Source of the DNA: Gorsachius magnificus
Taxonomy: Eukaryota; Chordata; Aves; Pelecaniformes; Ardeidae
Assembly: GCA_034008185.1 (NCBI GenBank)
Contig: CM067081.1
Span: 186,393,510-186,457,509, forward strand
Length of the DNA: 64,000 nucleotides
Direction of reading: 5' to 3'
The position numbers and the translations under genes are program-made. Of the stretch, positions 22,978-35,892 are shown one piece after another; position 1 is the stretch's first letter, and each line of letters opens with the position of its first letter. The notes under the pieces are model-generated. The model was not told where the DNA came from, did no database searches, and saw only the letters and a program-made list of their open reading frames with translations.

Positions 22978-25900
22978 CACCCTGACACAGAATCTTGGCA
23001 TGAATAAGCCATTTTGTTGTTCACAAACAATGACGTACAGTGAGGTTCAGATAATTCTCAGATAGCTGTGTCCAGTTTGCAGTAAGAGCAGGAATAAGAA
23101 TGAGCTTGTTTCACCGTGGAGCACTATAGCAATGTCTCTGGACAAAGCTTTGTAGCAGGTCTGAAAATGGGGTGTATAATTTTTAAATCATCCTTTGTGG
23201 AAAATAAATGATGTTTTAGATAAGTTAATGTTAAGGGTGAATGCAAGGAAGGAAAGTAGCCTTTTGAGTTTGGAGGATTTCTAAAGGATTTTAAAAGGTT
23301 ATGTCTAGAGGAGCTGGACCAAGAAACAAATAACCACTTCCTTCTTTGCCTCTTATTCTAATATGCAATTAAGGAAAGTAAAAGAACATTGTTTAAGATA
23401 GCTGTGACTAATGCAAGATAACCTCCCCTGAGATGAATGAAACCAAAATGCAGGCAATCATCAGATTAATGACCTTTTTAGCCCTAACCTTTATAGCCAG
23501 AGAGAGGAGCGGGATACAGTAGCTGAACAGAAGGCATATTATTCTTCCCTTTGGTCACTGTGCAGTGCACATCCATCCAGAGTCAAAACATGACTTGCTG
23601 CATTTACAAAGCAGGCTTAGAGAAGGATTCCAGGAGGCAGGACTGGGAGGGAGGCATAGCGGTGTGCTTTGAAGGGGGTGACACCTTTAAGCACAGAGGA
23701 AAATGCTGCTTTAGGCTTTATACTCATCTCATTTGACAACAGATTGACACATAGCTTGAAGATAGCATTTGCTGGAAGCTTTGTTAGCAACATTTTATTG
23801 TGTAATGGCAGTTGGTGATCCCAAGCTGGCAAAACTCTCCTTACAGCTTCAGTTTTGAAACTGTACTGAAATTAGTGCTGGAACCCCTTACATTCAAGGC
23901 AGAATTTATGTATTTTGCATATAGCTCTCCCTTGCCTGGCATAGCTGTCAGATTGATTGCTGTCCTAAATGGACTGGGATCACAGAAGCTGATCTTAAAA
24001 GGCCAGTAGCCTGTCCCAGGTATAGGAGGCAGCTTAAAGGAACATAGAAAATTGGAAATTTGTCCTTTTGGGGGGGGACAGGGGATGGCAATAATTATAT
24101 TGGTTTAGGAACAGGTATAGTCAAAGTGATATATAAAACACTACAGTCAAGGATGTACGCCCTTCAGGGCAGCTAAAGGTATACAAGGACAAAACTGCTT
24201 GCATGAAAAGAAGTAAACTATACCACAGCTTGATTTTTATTTCCAGCTACTTTCCTTCACAGCTTCTGCCATTTATGGGTGTAAATGACATACTGGAAAA
24301 GCTGTCTGACAACAATAAAACTATGTTACTCTACATAGTCAGTCTGGGTAGGGGTTATTTATAGGAAATTGTCCATGGGTCCAATAGGAGAATGTGGGAC
24401 AGACCAACAACTCTTGCATGCCTTAGAGATAAGATGTTGATATCAGGGTCTTGTGACTTTCCACACTGGCCTGTTGAGCAGAGAGAGCAGGATTTTGGCA
24501 AGGATAGGCAGCATAGACTTTCCAGTGATACACATCAACTTTATAATGCATGTGCAGAGACTAGTGGAAACGAACTAACACAGGCTCCCTTTGAAATCCT
24601 GGTGACATTTCAAATGTGACATGTTTTATTTGTGAGGTATATCTTCCTTCCATTACATAGAACTAAAAAATCATCTCTGACCATGCCATATATTTAATTA
24701 GAAGAGGAATTCTGTTTATCATCACTAGAATATTCTTTTATTAGTTTATAGCTTTGTTCACAGGAAATTTAACCTACATATATGTCCTTTGCTGAGAAAT
24801 CCCATGTGCAATCCTTGCAGAAATATTGAGTCCTTCTAGAAGGGATGCAGTGGTATGATGATATTTTTACAAGACAAATGATATACAAGGATGTGAATGT
24901 AGTCATTCCCATTGGAATAATCTAGTTATATTCATTAGGGACTCGCAGACTGAAGATAATGTGTACACTCAGCAGCACTCCTTGGGAGCTGATGTCTTTT
25001 CTTGTATTTCAGAAGAGGGTGGTATCTGCCCCATCACCATGCAGGTGAGTATGAGTATGCCTCTGGTCACTCTTTGACTGGCAAAAAATATGTTGAGAGG
25101 CAAGTTGGTACTTGGGAACAAGCTCAACCCAACTCTAGAAATGCAGTGGGGATCCTGCCCTATGCTGAAGTGCACCCTGGGAACAGTAATTCATCTGAAT
25201 TTGACTGTTCCTTTTGTGGCTCTGGATGGATAAAATGATGTGACTTCATTCACAGGTACAAAAGGATTTGAACTGCACAACGTACATCATTTTGTTTTTA
25301 CATTTGTCTCAATTCTTTGTAAACTTTGGTGCCATTCTGACAACTGTCTCGTAGTATCCATTAGATGGCAAATGCTCTTATCTAAAAAGGTTTTCGTCAT
25401 CTAGACCAGATGGTATAATTCATTTCTGTTATGAATGCTTTTAAATGTGGACAGTATAAAGTAAAAACATGACAAATATAAAGAACGATGGCTGAAAGAA
25501 ATCATATATAACTAAATAGTTCTAGGAACATCAGATATGTCATTTCTGTATTTTATGTCAGCAGGGATTACTGCGATTTCATTGTCTAGTTGTTTTTTTA
25601 TGACTGTATAAATGCACTAGGGTTAGTGAGCTGAATATACAAAAAGAGCACTCATTTTAACAAGTGGAGTTAGGAATTAAGAGCAAAACCCATTGAGGGA
25701 TCTTGCAGACCTTGCCATGGGTTAAGTGGTTGGAAGAAGCCTGGACCCTAGAGCACCGGTATGAGGTGCCTACGTACCTAGTAGACTGCAAAGGGCAGGT
25801 GTCAAGGCCCACACAAGCCAACAAACAAATACTCAAGAAAGAGGTAGACCTAAAATGTTCTGTGATTTTTTCTCCAAAGCTGAGTCTTCTGTTGGAAATG

Positions 25901-28900
25901 GTTCTCTTCTTTTCTTTTTTCTTTTTTTTTCTTTCTTTTTTCTTCTTTTTTTTTCTTTTTTTTCTTTTTTTTTTTTTCCCCTCCAGAGAACTGAACAGAG
26001 CTAATATTTAGTTTGTTTCCTTTTCAAATGTGCCAAAGACTGGCTTATCTGGTGGGCCATTAGTGGTGTCTGGTTCTGAACTTACAGTCTCATGGTGGGA
26101 GTATAACACTTAGGTTCAGTTTTCTGCTCAGATTGTGAGGCTTTAAACTCACAAATCACACAGCATTGAAGAGTGACCCTGTGCACAGTAGAGTCCATTT
26201 ATTCCTGCTGGAAGTTTTAGTGAATTTACTCAAAATTGCCCTACAGTGTTCAGTAATGTGAGTAGCAGGTCCACAAAGGTCCTTTTCTAATGCATATGTG
26301 TGTGTGTGTGCTGGTGTTATTTGAACAGGGAAGTAAGACAGCAGAAATGTTGCTAGTTACTAGCACTATTACCAGCAGTAGGTTTATACAGGGAAAGAAC
26401 TGCAGGTCATTCCACCCAAAGATACAAGAATTTTCCACTTAATTAAAAATGAGGAATTACTCTGCAACTTAATGAGCAATTAACCTATTCATCTTGTCTT
26501 CTAACTCTACTTTAGGGCAAGTAGAAAGAAAAACAGGTCATGGGCTCTTTCAGTTTTACTCTGTGCTTTGCTGAGAACACTTCAACTGCTGCTGAAGAAC
26601 TGCTCTTCAACACACATCCTGAGTCTTGCTCCCTTTGTTCCCCTGCCTTATGTTTTTACTGAAACACTGGGTTTAACATGAATAATGTTACAACCCCCAC
26701 CTCCCACCTCAGCCTACTCTAGGCCCAGACACTGTTGGGGCATACAATGCCACATGTGTCAAACTACTCAGATATAGGGGAATTAGTGTTTAGTTCCTTC
26801 TGTCTGATTGAATAAAGAATGGCTAAAAATTTGCTGGCTTCTCAGGCATTTTTAATGTCTTCTTTTTTTAATGTATCTTGAAACCCTCTTTAAATGTCTT
26901 CAGTATACTATAAAACATCATTTCTGCAGAGGCTTCACTTGTTCTAGCCTTCCATTTAGGGAATTATCTTGGGTTTATTCCCATTATGCCTGACACTCCT
27001 GATCATGGGTTCAGTGATTGCTAGCAGCCAAAGGTTCAACAGAAGTATAGCTCATTCAATGCCCTTAACTCACCTGAATACCTTCTACAAGAGACTTTTA
27101 AAGGTAGAGCTCCCCGTTAAGGTTATACTTAATTAACTGTGTTTATCTGAAGGCTCCATTTCTCCACTTAATTGTAATTGGCTAATCCAAGACAATGGAT
27201 TTATTGGGATGTCTTCTAAGTGAGACCAATTTAGTGTAGTGATAATGAACTCCCCATAGCTGCCACATAATCCTTAGAAATACTACTACTTAACAATCAT
27301 TCACTTACTCTAGCACAAGTTGCTGTCTTGGGCAATTTCAATGATTTAAAGAGAATGCAGTCAAGAACAGTTTTATTAAATTTAGTTTCATATTTCTTCA
27401 GATGTCCAAGAATTTCTTCTGTTGGTTGGACAGAACATTTAATAGGAGAGACAAAACACTTGGAAGGGTCTCAGTTTAGTGAGAGCCTGCTGAAAAATTC
27501 CATCCAGAAAATGCACTAAAACTCCTCTCTGGTTAAGTAACAGCTTCCATAGTTCCTTTCTGGCTAGGCTTCAGGTTTTGTCTAGCCCCCATTCCAAATT
27601 GTAGTGAAAGGGTTCTTTATGACTTAATGCAAACAGAAGATTAGGACTACTCAACCTAGAGGTGTTTTCCCTGTCAACTGTAAGGAGTTAGATGCTTAGA
27701 CATCCTGGGAAAGTCCAGCTAAGAAGATAAATAAACAGGCCTCCTGCCCAGTCAGCTTCCAGCATTCTCCTTCTTGTATCCTCATGACTGAGACCTTCAA
27801 AGCCAGGTTCAATGTGGCTGCACAGCTGCTTGCACGCCCCATAACCATGTCCCAAAGTTATGATAAGACTGAAAGTCTTCCAGGATTTTCTTCATAAAAA
27901 ATGAGGAGCCAAACATCAGCTTCGATGTTTCCTTCTGCCCCTCTTTGTAAGCCTGAGGGGAGTGCTAGGAACTTACCTGAGGCTCTCATACAATGTTTTA
28001 AATTATTTAAATTATTGCTAGACTTTCAAGAAAGTTGCAGAGGCTGGAAATAACATTTTTATAGAGGTGTTTCTCTGTGTGTATGCTGAAATCAGGAAAA
28101 AAAAAAGAAGAATGTCAAAGGGAGGTTAGAATGTCACACTTCATACATTGAAGTATGGAGTGGGTATCTGAAAATCCTGCCCTAACATTCCTCCTCAGCT
28201 TCCTCACCTCCTCCTCAAAGCCTGCTGTCTTTAATCTGTTTCAAAACCAAACAATATGCTCCTTGGAAGTTTATTGACAGATTTAGGGATAAGACCTTTC
28301 TAGCAAAAATGCTTTTTTGCACTAGTGAAATCAACAGCCCTGACTATTCCCTGGTGGATGGTTTGGTGCCTGGAGCTCACACCTATAATTACCCTTCTTT
28401 TGTTTTCTTGCCTTGGCTATCAGAATAAAGACAAAAATATCTTTTTTTTTCTCCCAAAGAAAATCTGAGGGCAAAACCCAGCATTGATATATATGTCACT
28501 TCTCTTATTTCTGTGAAGAGGCTTAAGGGCTAAAGAAGCTTAATAACCTGCATAGAAGCCCTGCAGATACATTGCTGGATAAGAAGGGCAAACTAATGAT
28601 ATCAACAGAAATAATCTATAACAAAGGAAGAAAACACAGCTGATTGATAGATATATACCTAAGCAGGGTGCAAAGACTGAAACAGAATAATGTGAGAGCA
28701 GGAAATTTCTTCCAAAGCACAATGGATCTTACTTAGTTAAACATCTATTATAGCTTATTCAACCAAGCAATTATTTTTACTTTCTCTCTCTTGTTTGGCA
28801 AATCTAGCTCTCAGGATAGATATCCAAATGGGGGAAGTTGAACATTCATGGTAGGCAGTAACAGCTGGTAAGCTAATCAACTGAGTCAATGTTTCTGGTA

Positions 28901-29279
28901 AAGATGTCCCTACATATGCATTAGATATCTATAAATATATAGTACAGGAAACCAAGTTTCTCTGGCTGGGAGAGGTAGCAAGTAAAAAGTAGAAGTGGTA
29001 TTTCTAATCTATCAGTTCCAACTAGGAAAAATATCCAAAGTAGCTTTAAAATAGTAGTCTGCAGTTCAGAAGAGATCCTTGTCCCATTAAAACCAATGGA
29101 AGAAATTAGTAGGAGGATTTTGGTTTTGCTCTCGGGAGCTTCAAGAAACATGACACTGCTGCGTCACTGATTAAGAAGGTGAATTATGCATGTTGGGTTT
29201 TTTTTAAATCTAGGTCTCTCTGCTGGCTTGTGTTGATAGTCCCCCTTTCTAGAATACCCCATGAGCAATGGCTCAATGA
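22978..29279. other. Non-coding stretch, no gene seen
   Basis: Ordinary AT-rich DNA with the pyrimidine tract at 25902-25984. A strong acceptor and donor pair bounds a possible 32-nt exon at 25013-25044 (reported separately). No coding gene is recognisable. Confidence 0.65.
25902..25984. repeat. 83-nt pure pyrimidine tract, T-rich
   Basis: An unbroken T/C run made mostly of T-runs separated by single C or TTC. In the minus direction it is an A-rich purine run, which could be the degraded tail of a retroposed sequence, but no body of such an element is recognisable next to it. Confidence 0.95.
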
Positions 29280-30531
29280 CATTCTTGTGCATGAAAGGTA
29301 GGTCCTGCCTGACCAACCTGATTTCCTTCTATGACCAGGTGACCCACCTAATGGATGAGGGAAAGGCCATGGATGTTCTCTAACTGGACTTTAGCAAGGC
29401 TTTTGACGCTGTCTCCCACAGCATTCTCCTAGAGAAGCTGGCAGCTCATCGTTTAGACAGGCATATTCTTCGCTGGGTAAAAAACTGGCTGGATGGCCGA
29501 GCCCAGAGAGTTGTGGTGAACGCAGTTAAATCCAGTTGGCGGCTGGTCACAAGTGGTGTTCCCCAGGGATCAGTTCTGGGGCCAATCTTATTTAATATCT
29601 TTATCAATGATCTGGATGAGGGGATCAAGTGCACTCTCAGTAAGTTTGCAGATGACACCAAATTAGGCAGGAGTGTCGATCTTCTCGAGGGGAGGAGGGT
29701 TCTACAGAGGGATCTGGACAGGCTGGATCGATGGGCTGAGGCCAACTGCATGAGGTTCAACAAGGCCAAGTGCCAGGTCCTGCAATTCAGTCACAACCCC
29801 ATGCAACACCAGAGGCTTGGGGAAGAGTGGTTGGAGAGCTGCCCAGCAGAAAAGGACCTGGGGCTACTGGTAGACAGCCGGCTGAATATGAGCCAGCAGT
29901 GTGCCCAGGTGGCCAAGGTGGCCAACTGCATCCTGGCTTATATCAGGAATAGTGTGGCCAGCAGGAGTAGGGAAATGATCGTGCCCCTGTAATCGGCACT
30001 GGTGAGGCTGTACCTCGAATCCTGTGTTCAGTTTTGGGCCCCTCACTACAGGAAAGATGTTGCATTGCTGGAACAGGTCCAGAGGAGAGCAACCAAGCTG
30101 CTGAGGGGTCTGGAGCACAAGTCTTCTGAGGAGTGGCTGAGGGAATTGGGGTTGTTTGGCCTGGAGAAGAGGAGGCTGAGAGAAGACCTTATCGCCCTCT
30201 GCAACTGCCTGAAAGGAGGCTGTAGCCAGGTGGGTGTTGGTTTCTTCTCCCAAGTGACAAGCAATAGGACGAGGGGAAACGGCATCAAGTTGCACCAGGG
30301 GAAGTTTAGATTGGATATTAGGAAAAAATTCTTCACTGAAAGGATTTTCAAGTGTTGGAATGGGCTGCCCAGGGAAGTTGTGGAATCACTATCCCTGGAT
30401 GTATTTAAAAGATGGGTGCTTAGAGACACAGTTTATTTTAGTGGTGGAATGGCAGTGTTAGGTTAATGGTTGGACTTGATGCTCTTAAAGGTCTTTTCCA
30501 ACCTAAATGATTCTATGATTCTATAATTCTA
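29280..30531 (+). mobile_element. CR1 LINE, 3' part with reverse-transcriptase reading frame
   Basis: The longest CR1 in the window. One reading frame runs through it with reverse-transcriptase features: [19 protein letters not shown], the FADD catalytic box (in KFADDTK), then the CR1 C-terminal region [12 protein letters not shown] ... [14 protein letters not shown] ... [11 protein letters not shown]. Only two in-frame stops break it before the natural end: TAA at 29381-29383 and TAA at 29990-29992. It ends in the characteristic 3' tail with repeated ATTCTATG units (about 30508-30531). The 5' part of the element is absent, as is usual for CR1. It cannot move on its own. Confidence 0.95.
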
Positions 30532-32084
30532 TATTAACCATCAGCGTTATTAAGAAAGGAGACAGGTGAATTTCTTCTGTTTTGCATGTGTTCATTGGAT
30601 CACAAAAGTAGAGTGAAGAGACAATTTATATAGGAAATGTATTCCTGTCTTCTTACTTCAAGCTTGATCCAAATCCTACTAAGGCCAATGGAAATAATTC
30701 TGACTGGAGGACCTAGATGCAAGTATCTATTGCATAATGGAGAAGATTGGCTTGGAAAAGTGTATAGAAATCAACTCACATTCAGGAACAAGCTCTGGGC
30801 TATATTTAAAAGTGCCTTTGTAAAAATCAAGGTATTTTTCTGTTACAGTCCTGTACAAAAGTAGCAGATGATGACAAAGAAAGGTATAACACCTTGGAGG
30901 GTTGAAAGAAAATAAAGCTTTTAAAAATCAGATTGCTCTAATTAAACACTAAAAGGCCTTAATTACAATCAGAGCTACTGTGGGATGATACGTGTGTGTG
31001 AATGAATAATTTTTCTGTACTTTAACAGCTTACTATAAACTTTACATTTCCTGGTTTACAGTTTTTATCTGGGATTATAAGTATACATTATATCCAAATG
31101 AATTATACCTAAATAATTGCAATGGGCAAATGTTTGCAAATAGAGAGGGTATGAACTGTTATAGTACATTGTGCATATTAATTCAAGAGGGAAGAAAAGA
31201 GCTAAATAGATTCTCAGTGCTTTAAAGACATTTATTCTTGCCATCCTTCATGAGTTTATTTTAATGTGAATTGAAGTGTTTTTGTTGTCATGGAAGTTTG
31301 TTTTTATCAAAAGTTTCTAGAATTTTTCAATATAAAAAAATCTTCCTAGGGAACTTACAGTTGAAAGCATCTAAGCACAAGAGGGAAAAAAAAAAAAGGC
31401 TGAAAACATGCAGAAGCACTATGTTGCTCCTTCTTGGGTATTTTGAAATTCTAATAGTGTCAAATGCACATTTGCCAGCCCCAGACAAGAGGATTCTGAT
31501 TTCAAGCTGTTGTCTGCCTGCTACGTGGCTCCCTTCGCCTTCCTTTAAGAAACCTGACTGTGGCAGGTCTGTTGATCTGAGTGGGCTGGTCTGCTCTCCA
31601 CAAGTGAGGCACTGATTGTATTTCAGGCTTAGCCGCGGGGGGAGCATCCTCACCCTTGCTTTCCCTAGGCAGGAGGCGCGGGCGATGTACCATGCGTCAC
31701 CCCTGGCGCCGTTCATGCCATTTGTACCCCAGAGCCGCTACGTGGGGTGACTCGGGGAAGCCTCGCCTCTGCCTCTCTCTCCAAACCCACACATCCAGGC
31801 AATGCCTCGTCCTCTGGAAGTGGCTGGTGTCCTGAAAGCCGTACCAATCCAACAGGATTAAACAGAGGATCTGTCTTTTATAAGGCATTTGTCTAAGGCT
31901 GAAGGCATTAGAGGCTTTGTGCGCATTAGTAGATTAAGAGGACTGGGGCTGAGCTCTGGTATGTGCTCACCATCTGCTAAAACGTTTGCACAGACTTTGG
32001 CCCAGTTCTGGCCTTGGTCAGCTAGCGCTTCCCAGTCTCTGGGCTGGGGGGGTTAGCACAAGCCAGAGATCACTGCCAAACAAC

Positions 32085-32400
32085 CACATTAATATATTAA
32101 ATTTTATGCATAACATTAATATTATCACATTAGTTTACCATATAGAAGATATTGACTAGATAATATATATTTACACAATGCACAAATATCAATATATTAG
32201 TTTAATAGATAATAATACAACAATATATTAATATTATTAACAGTTACTATATAGATAATGTATTCTATGTTCTGTATGGATATAATTATATTATTATAGA
32301 AAACATAATAATGTGTCGATGCATTAATATTAATTATAGATTATAATATGATGATATAGTAATATTATTCCCTGTATAATGCAAGTATAACTGCTTTGTT
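32085..32400. repeat. AT-rich low-complexity block
   Basis: About 300 bp built almost only of ATATTA, TAATAT and ATTATT words with few G or C. It has no clear unit length and no open frame. Confidence 0.85.
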
Positions 32401-33134
32401 TAAGGGGATCAGAGGGTTTAGCTCTATACCTGTGCTGTGCTGTACCGTTCATCTCAGAACAAAGGAGCAGCTCCCACTCCATTTTACTTACCAGTTCGGA
32501 TGTGACCAGAAAAGTCCAGCAACCGGTCTGTAAGCAGTGCAGTGGTTTCTAAACTGCTGTGGGTTGTATTAACTTCTGAAGGCATCTGCCACAAATCAGA
32601 TCCTGAAGCTAGAGATAACTGTGGTCAGTTTATGACAAAAACATGAACTCTGCCGCTAGGTGCCTGTAGCTAGCAGCAGGTTTGGGGCTCACTGGGGCAT
32701 CTTCCTGCAGCCACGGGGGCCTGTGCTCACCTTGTTACTTCTTTTCTATTGGGAAGCTTTTTCAGCTGGTTTATGCTTCGTTTCTATTATCATTATAATT
32801 CTTAGGAGTGCAAATAATAGGCAGCATTTCCATCTACAGAAAGGAAACATGCAGCCTTGTCAGCAACTCTGCAACAGTCAGAATTTGCAACACTGCTAAG
32901 GATCACAGCGGGGTCCTTCTCAGATTCATAATCCACAGGAAAAACAGGGCTAGCGACTGGTAAAACAATACTTGTTCTGTCGCCTTTCCTAAAACTTGCT
33001 TTAATCACTTCCCTTTATCAGGTCTATGCAGACCTTGTTTGCTAGAAGAAATTAGCTGCACCTAATTTACAAGCAATGAGTAACAGGCAATTTATCTAGA
33101 AGCTTACAACTGTTGCCTGGATACAAATCTGTCC

Positions 33135-33179
33135 AAATGCTTTTATATATGAAATGCTTTTATATATGAAATGCTTTTA
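33135..33179. repeat. 17-bp tandem repeat, 2.6 copies
   Basis: AAATGCTTTTATATATG at 33135-33151 and 33152-33168, then a partial copy to 33179. The full units are identical, so the duplication is recent. Confidence 0.95.
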
Positions 33180-34754
33180 CGGTATTTGCATCAATTTGTC
33201 TTGATGACAAATTGTCAAACAGAAAACCAGGGCACATAACATTACTACCTTAACCTCCTGTGTGACTCAAAGCACCATCCCTATGGTAGCACTGAATAGG
33301 TATAATAAGGAACAGTATCTTGTCGAGCCCTGTTTGGTGAGAGCATCCATATGGCCTCTGGATATGGTTCTTGATTTGTCTCTCAAGGATTAGAGATCTG
33401 AGAGTGCAAAGAGCAGAATTTAACTAAATCAGCTGACTGCATTTGTTAGCAGCTGCTGTTATTTTGCAAGGTAAAACACTGGAGAAAACTAACATAAAAA
33501 ACCTGATTGAAATATACTGAGTTAATAAAGGGCACTTGCTGTATTTCTTAAAAGTTGAACTGTTAGAATTGCTTGCAAAGACGTTAAAAATCTGTGAGTG
33601 GGAACATAAAATTGCAAAACAGATATAGATTGCAAATTCAGTCTGGAGAGGTGTTTTGAACCAACTTTTTTTCTTATTCTAATATGTGTGTTTGCATTGC
33701 CAAAATCAGCCTGTGTAGTGATACATGCAAATCAAATACTGGAATTCCCAAGGTGAACGCTAAGCTGCATCCACACGCGCAGCCACTGAACTGTGTCCCA
33801 GAAACACGACTCTGGTGGGAAACAAGGAAATCTCTGCAGAGATTTGCTGCTTGCTCTGATTAGACCCACACTCTGCTTTTGGTAGAATGAGTAGTTTGAT
33901 ACAACTGTAATATATCAGGTTTTGAGCTAGAAGATCTATCTTTTTTTTGGAAGAAAACCAGTGGAAAACAAAAGGAAGAGGAAAGTTACCCATAAATGAG
34001 GACAGCGGTGAAGCTTCTGTTGCATTTTCCTCTCTTGGCTTATGCCCTGTATTTTTGAGCTTTATCAAAGAAAGGACACCAGCCTGTCCTTTAGGAGTCT
34101 AGGACATCTGCGTAAGGAACTTACTTTTGGTAATCTGTAGCATTCCTCAGGCACCCTTTCCCTGGCAGCTTCCCATGCAGCCCGTGAGCAGACTAGGGTA
34201 GAACAAGCTGGTTCCCATGCCTAAAATCTTCTGTACACTACTATAGCTAAAGATAACTTATGGCAGTTTATCAAGATTTTTAAAATTTTATTTTAGATGT
34301 TTCTCACAATCAAGATTTGCCCTATTAAAAAGCCTACTTAACAGTTTTACAAACTTCAAGCAAGCAAACAAATGCATATGATAAAGTAATTTTTACCCAC
34401 TGTATTAGATTGCTTCCCTCTGTTGTTTTTGGCCCTTCTCTGCTTGGTATACATTTCCTCTAGGTCTAAAAGATCTGGATGGTCACATAGTTAAGAAAAT
34501 CCCTACCAAATCACCTTGGCCATAGCTAGGTAAGAAAAGGAGAAATTAAAATGTAGGCCAGGCATATGTTGTCCTCCCAATTATTTGAATTCTCATTTGA
34601 GTTTTGATATCTCATTTTCCTGTTGATGTTAGGAGGTATATTATGTAGAATATACTCATCAGCACGTCAAGTTAACATGGCACTCTTGTATTGTTTTAAA
34701 CATACTCTTATTCTGTGGGGGAGTTCTGAGGAGAAAAATGACTATGCAGTAAAA

Positions 34755-35128
34755 ATCATAGAATCATAGAATTGTTTAGTTTGGAAAAGACCTTTAAGAT
34801 CATCAAGCCCAACCTTTAACCTAACCCTGCCATACTACCACTAAATCATGCCCCTAAGCACCTTGTCTGCCTGTCTTTTAAATACCTCCAGGGTTGGGGA
34901 CTCAACCACTTCCCTGGGCAGCCTGTTCCAGTGCTTGTCAACCCTTCCATTGAAGAAATTTTTTCTAATGTCCAGTCTAAACCTGCCCTGGCACAACTTC
35001 AGGCCATTTCCCCTCATCCTGTCGCCTGTTACCAGGGAGAAGAGACTGACCCCCACCTTGCTACAGCCTCCTTTCAGGCAGTTGTAAAGGGCAATAAGGT
35101 CTCCCCTCAGCCTCCTCTTCTCCAGACG
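34755..35128 (-). mobile_element. CR1 LINE fragment, 3' end
   Basis: The plus strand begins ATCATAGAATCATAGAATTG and continues with GGAAAAGACCTTTAAGATCATC, the reverse of a CR1 3' tail. The minus strand keeps the CR1 C-terminal protein pattern ([28 protein letters not shown]). It ends about 190 bp left of the solo LTR at 35315. Confidence 0.93.
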
Positions 35129-35314
35129 AGAATACAGACATGTAAAAACTGCCTCTCTACTTCTTCACAGAGAAAATAAAGTTTTTTGGTGATGTTTAGA
35201 AACATAGTCCCAGTGGTCTCCCTTCTTGCAAAATGCAGTCAGCTCTGCACAACTGAAAAAAGTGCTGCCACTTGGCACCAAATATTTAGGGCCCTGCTGG
35301 CAAGGTTTCCCTTG

Positions 35315-35892
35315 TGTCCTGGTTTTGGCTGGGATAGAGTTAATTTTCTCCCTAATAACTGGCATAGTGCTGTGTTTTGGATTTAGTACCAGAAGAATGT
35401 TGATAACACCCTGATGGTTTAGTTGTTGCTGAGCCGTACTTACACCAGTCAGGGACTTTTCAGCTTCCCCTGCTCTGCCAGGGGCACAAGAAGCTGGGAG
35501 GGGGCACAGCCAGGACAGCTGCCCCCAACTGGCCCAAGGGCTATTCCAGACCATAGGGTGTCATACTCAGTATAGGAACTGGGGGAAGAAGTGGGAAGCG
35601 GGGGACATTCGGAGTGATGGTGTTTGTCTTCCCAAATAACCCTTATGTGCAACAGAGCCCTGCTTTCCTGAGGATGGCTGAACACCTGCCTGCCAGTGGG
35701 AAGCAGGGAATTAATTCTTTGGTTTGCTTTGCTTGCACGTGCGGCTTTTGCTTTCCCTATTAAACTGTCTTTATCTCAACCCATGAGTTTTCTCACTTTT
35801 ACTCTTCCGATTCTCTCCCCCATCCCACCTTGGGGGGGAGTGAGCAAGCGGCTGTGTGGGGCTCAGTTGCCAGCCGGGGTTAAACCACGACA
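35315..35892 (+). mobile_element. Solo ERVL LTR with perfect target site duplication
   Basis: TGTCCTGGTTTTGGC at the left end and AAACCACGACA at the right end. The flanks are CCTTG at 35310-35314 and CCTTG at 35893-35897, an exact 5-bp duplication that fixes both boundaries. An ATTAAA hexamer is at 35759-35764. The TATA region reads TATAGGAAC and looks degraded. There is no internal region, so it is a solo LTR formed by LTR-LTR recombination. Confidence 0.95.

Larger units (their letters stand above)
30532..34754. other. Non-coding stretch, no gene seen
   Basis: Holds the AT-rich block at 32085-32400 and the 17-bp repeats at 33135-33179. A more GC-rich part at 31500-31850 with several CpGs has overlapping short frames on both strands but no recognised motif. 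Confidence 0.65.

Noticed and set aside
22768..23065. Lys/Glu/Arg-rich and Ser/Phe/Leu-rich frames
   Set aside because: Translation of the (GAAA)n purine tract on both strands.
29446..30429. Minus-strand frames of 107-143 codons across the CR1
   Set aside because: Antisense shadows of the CR1 reverse-transcriptase frame.
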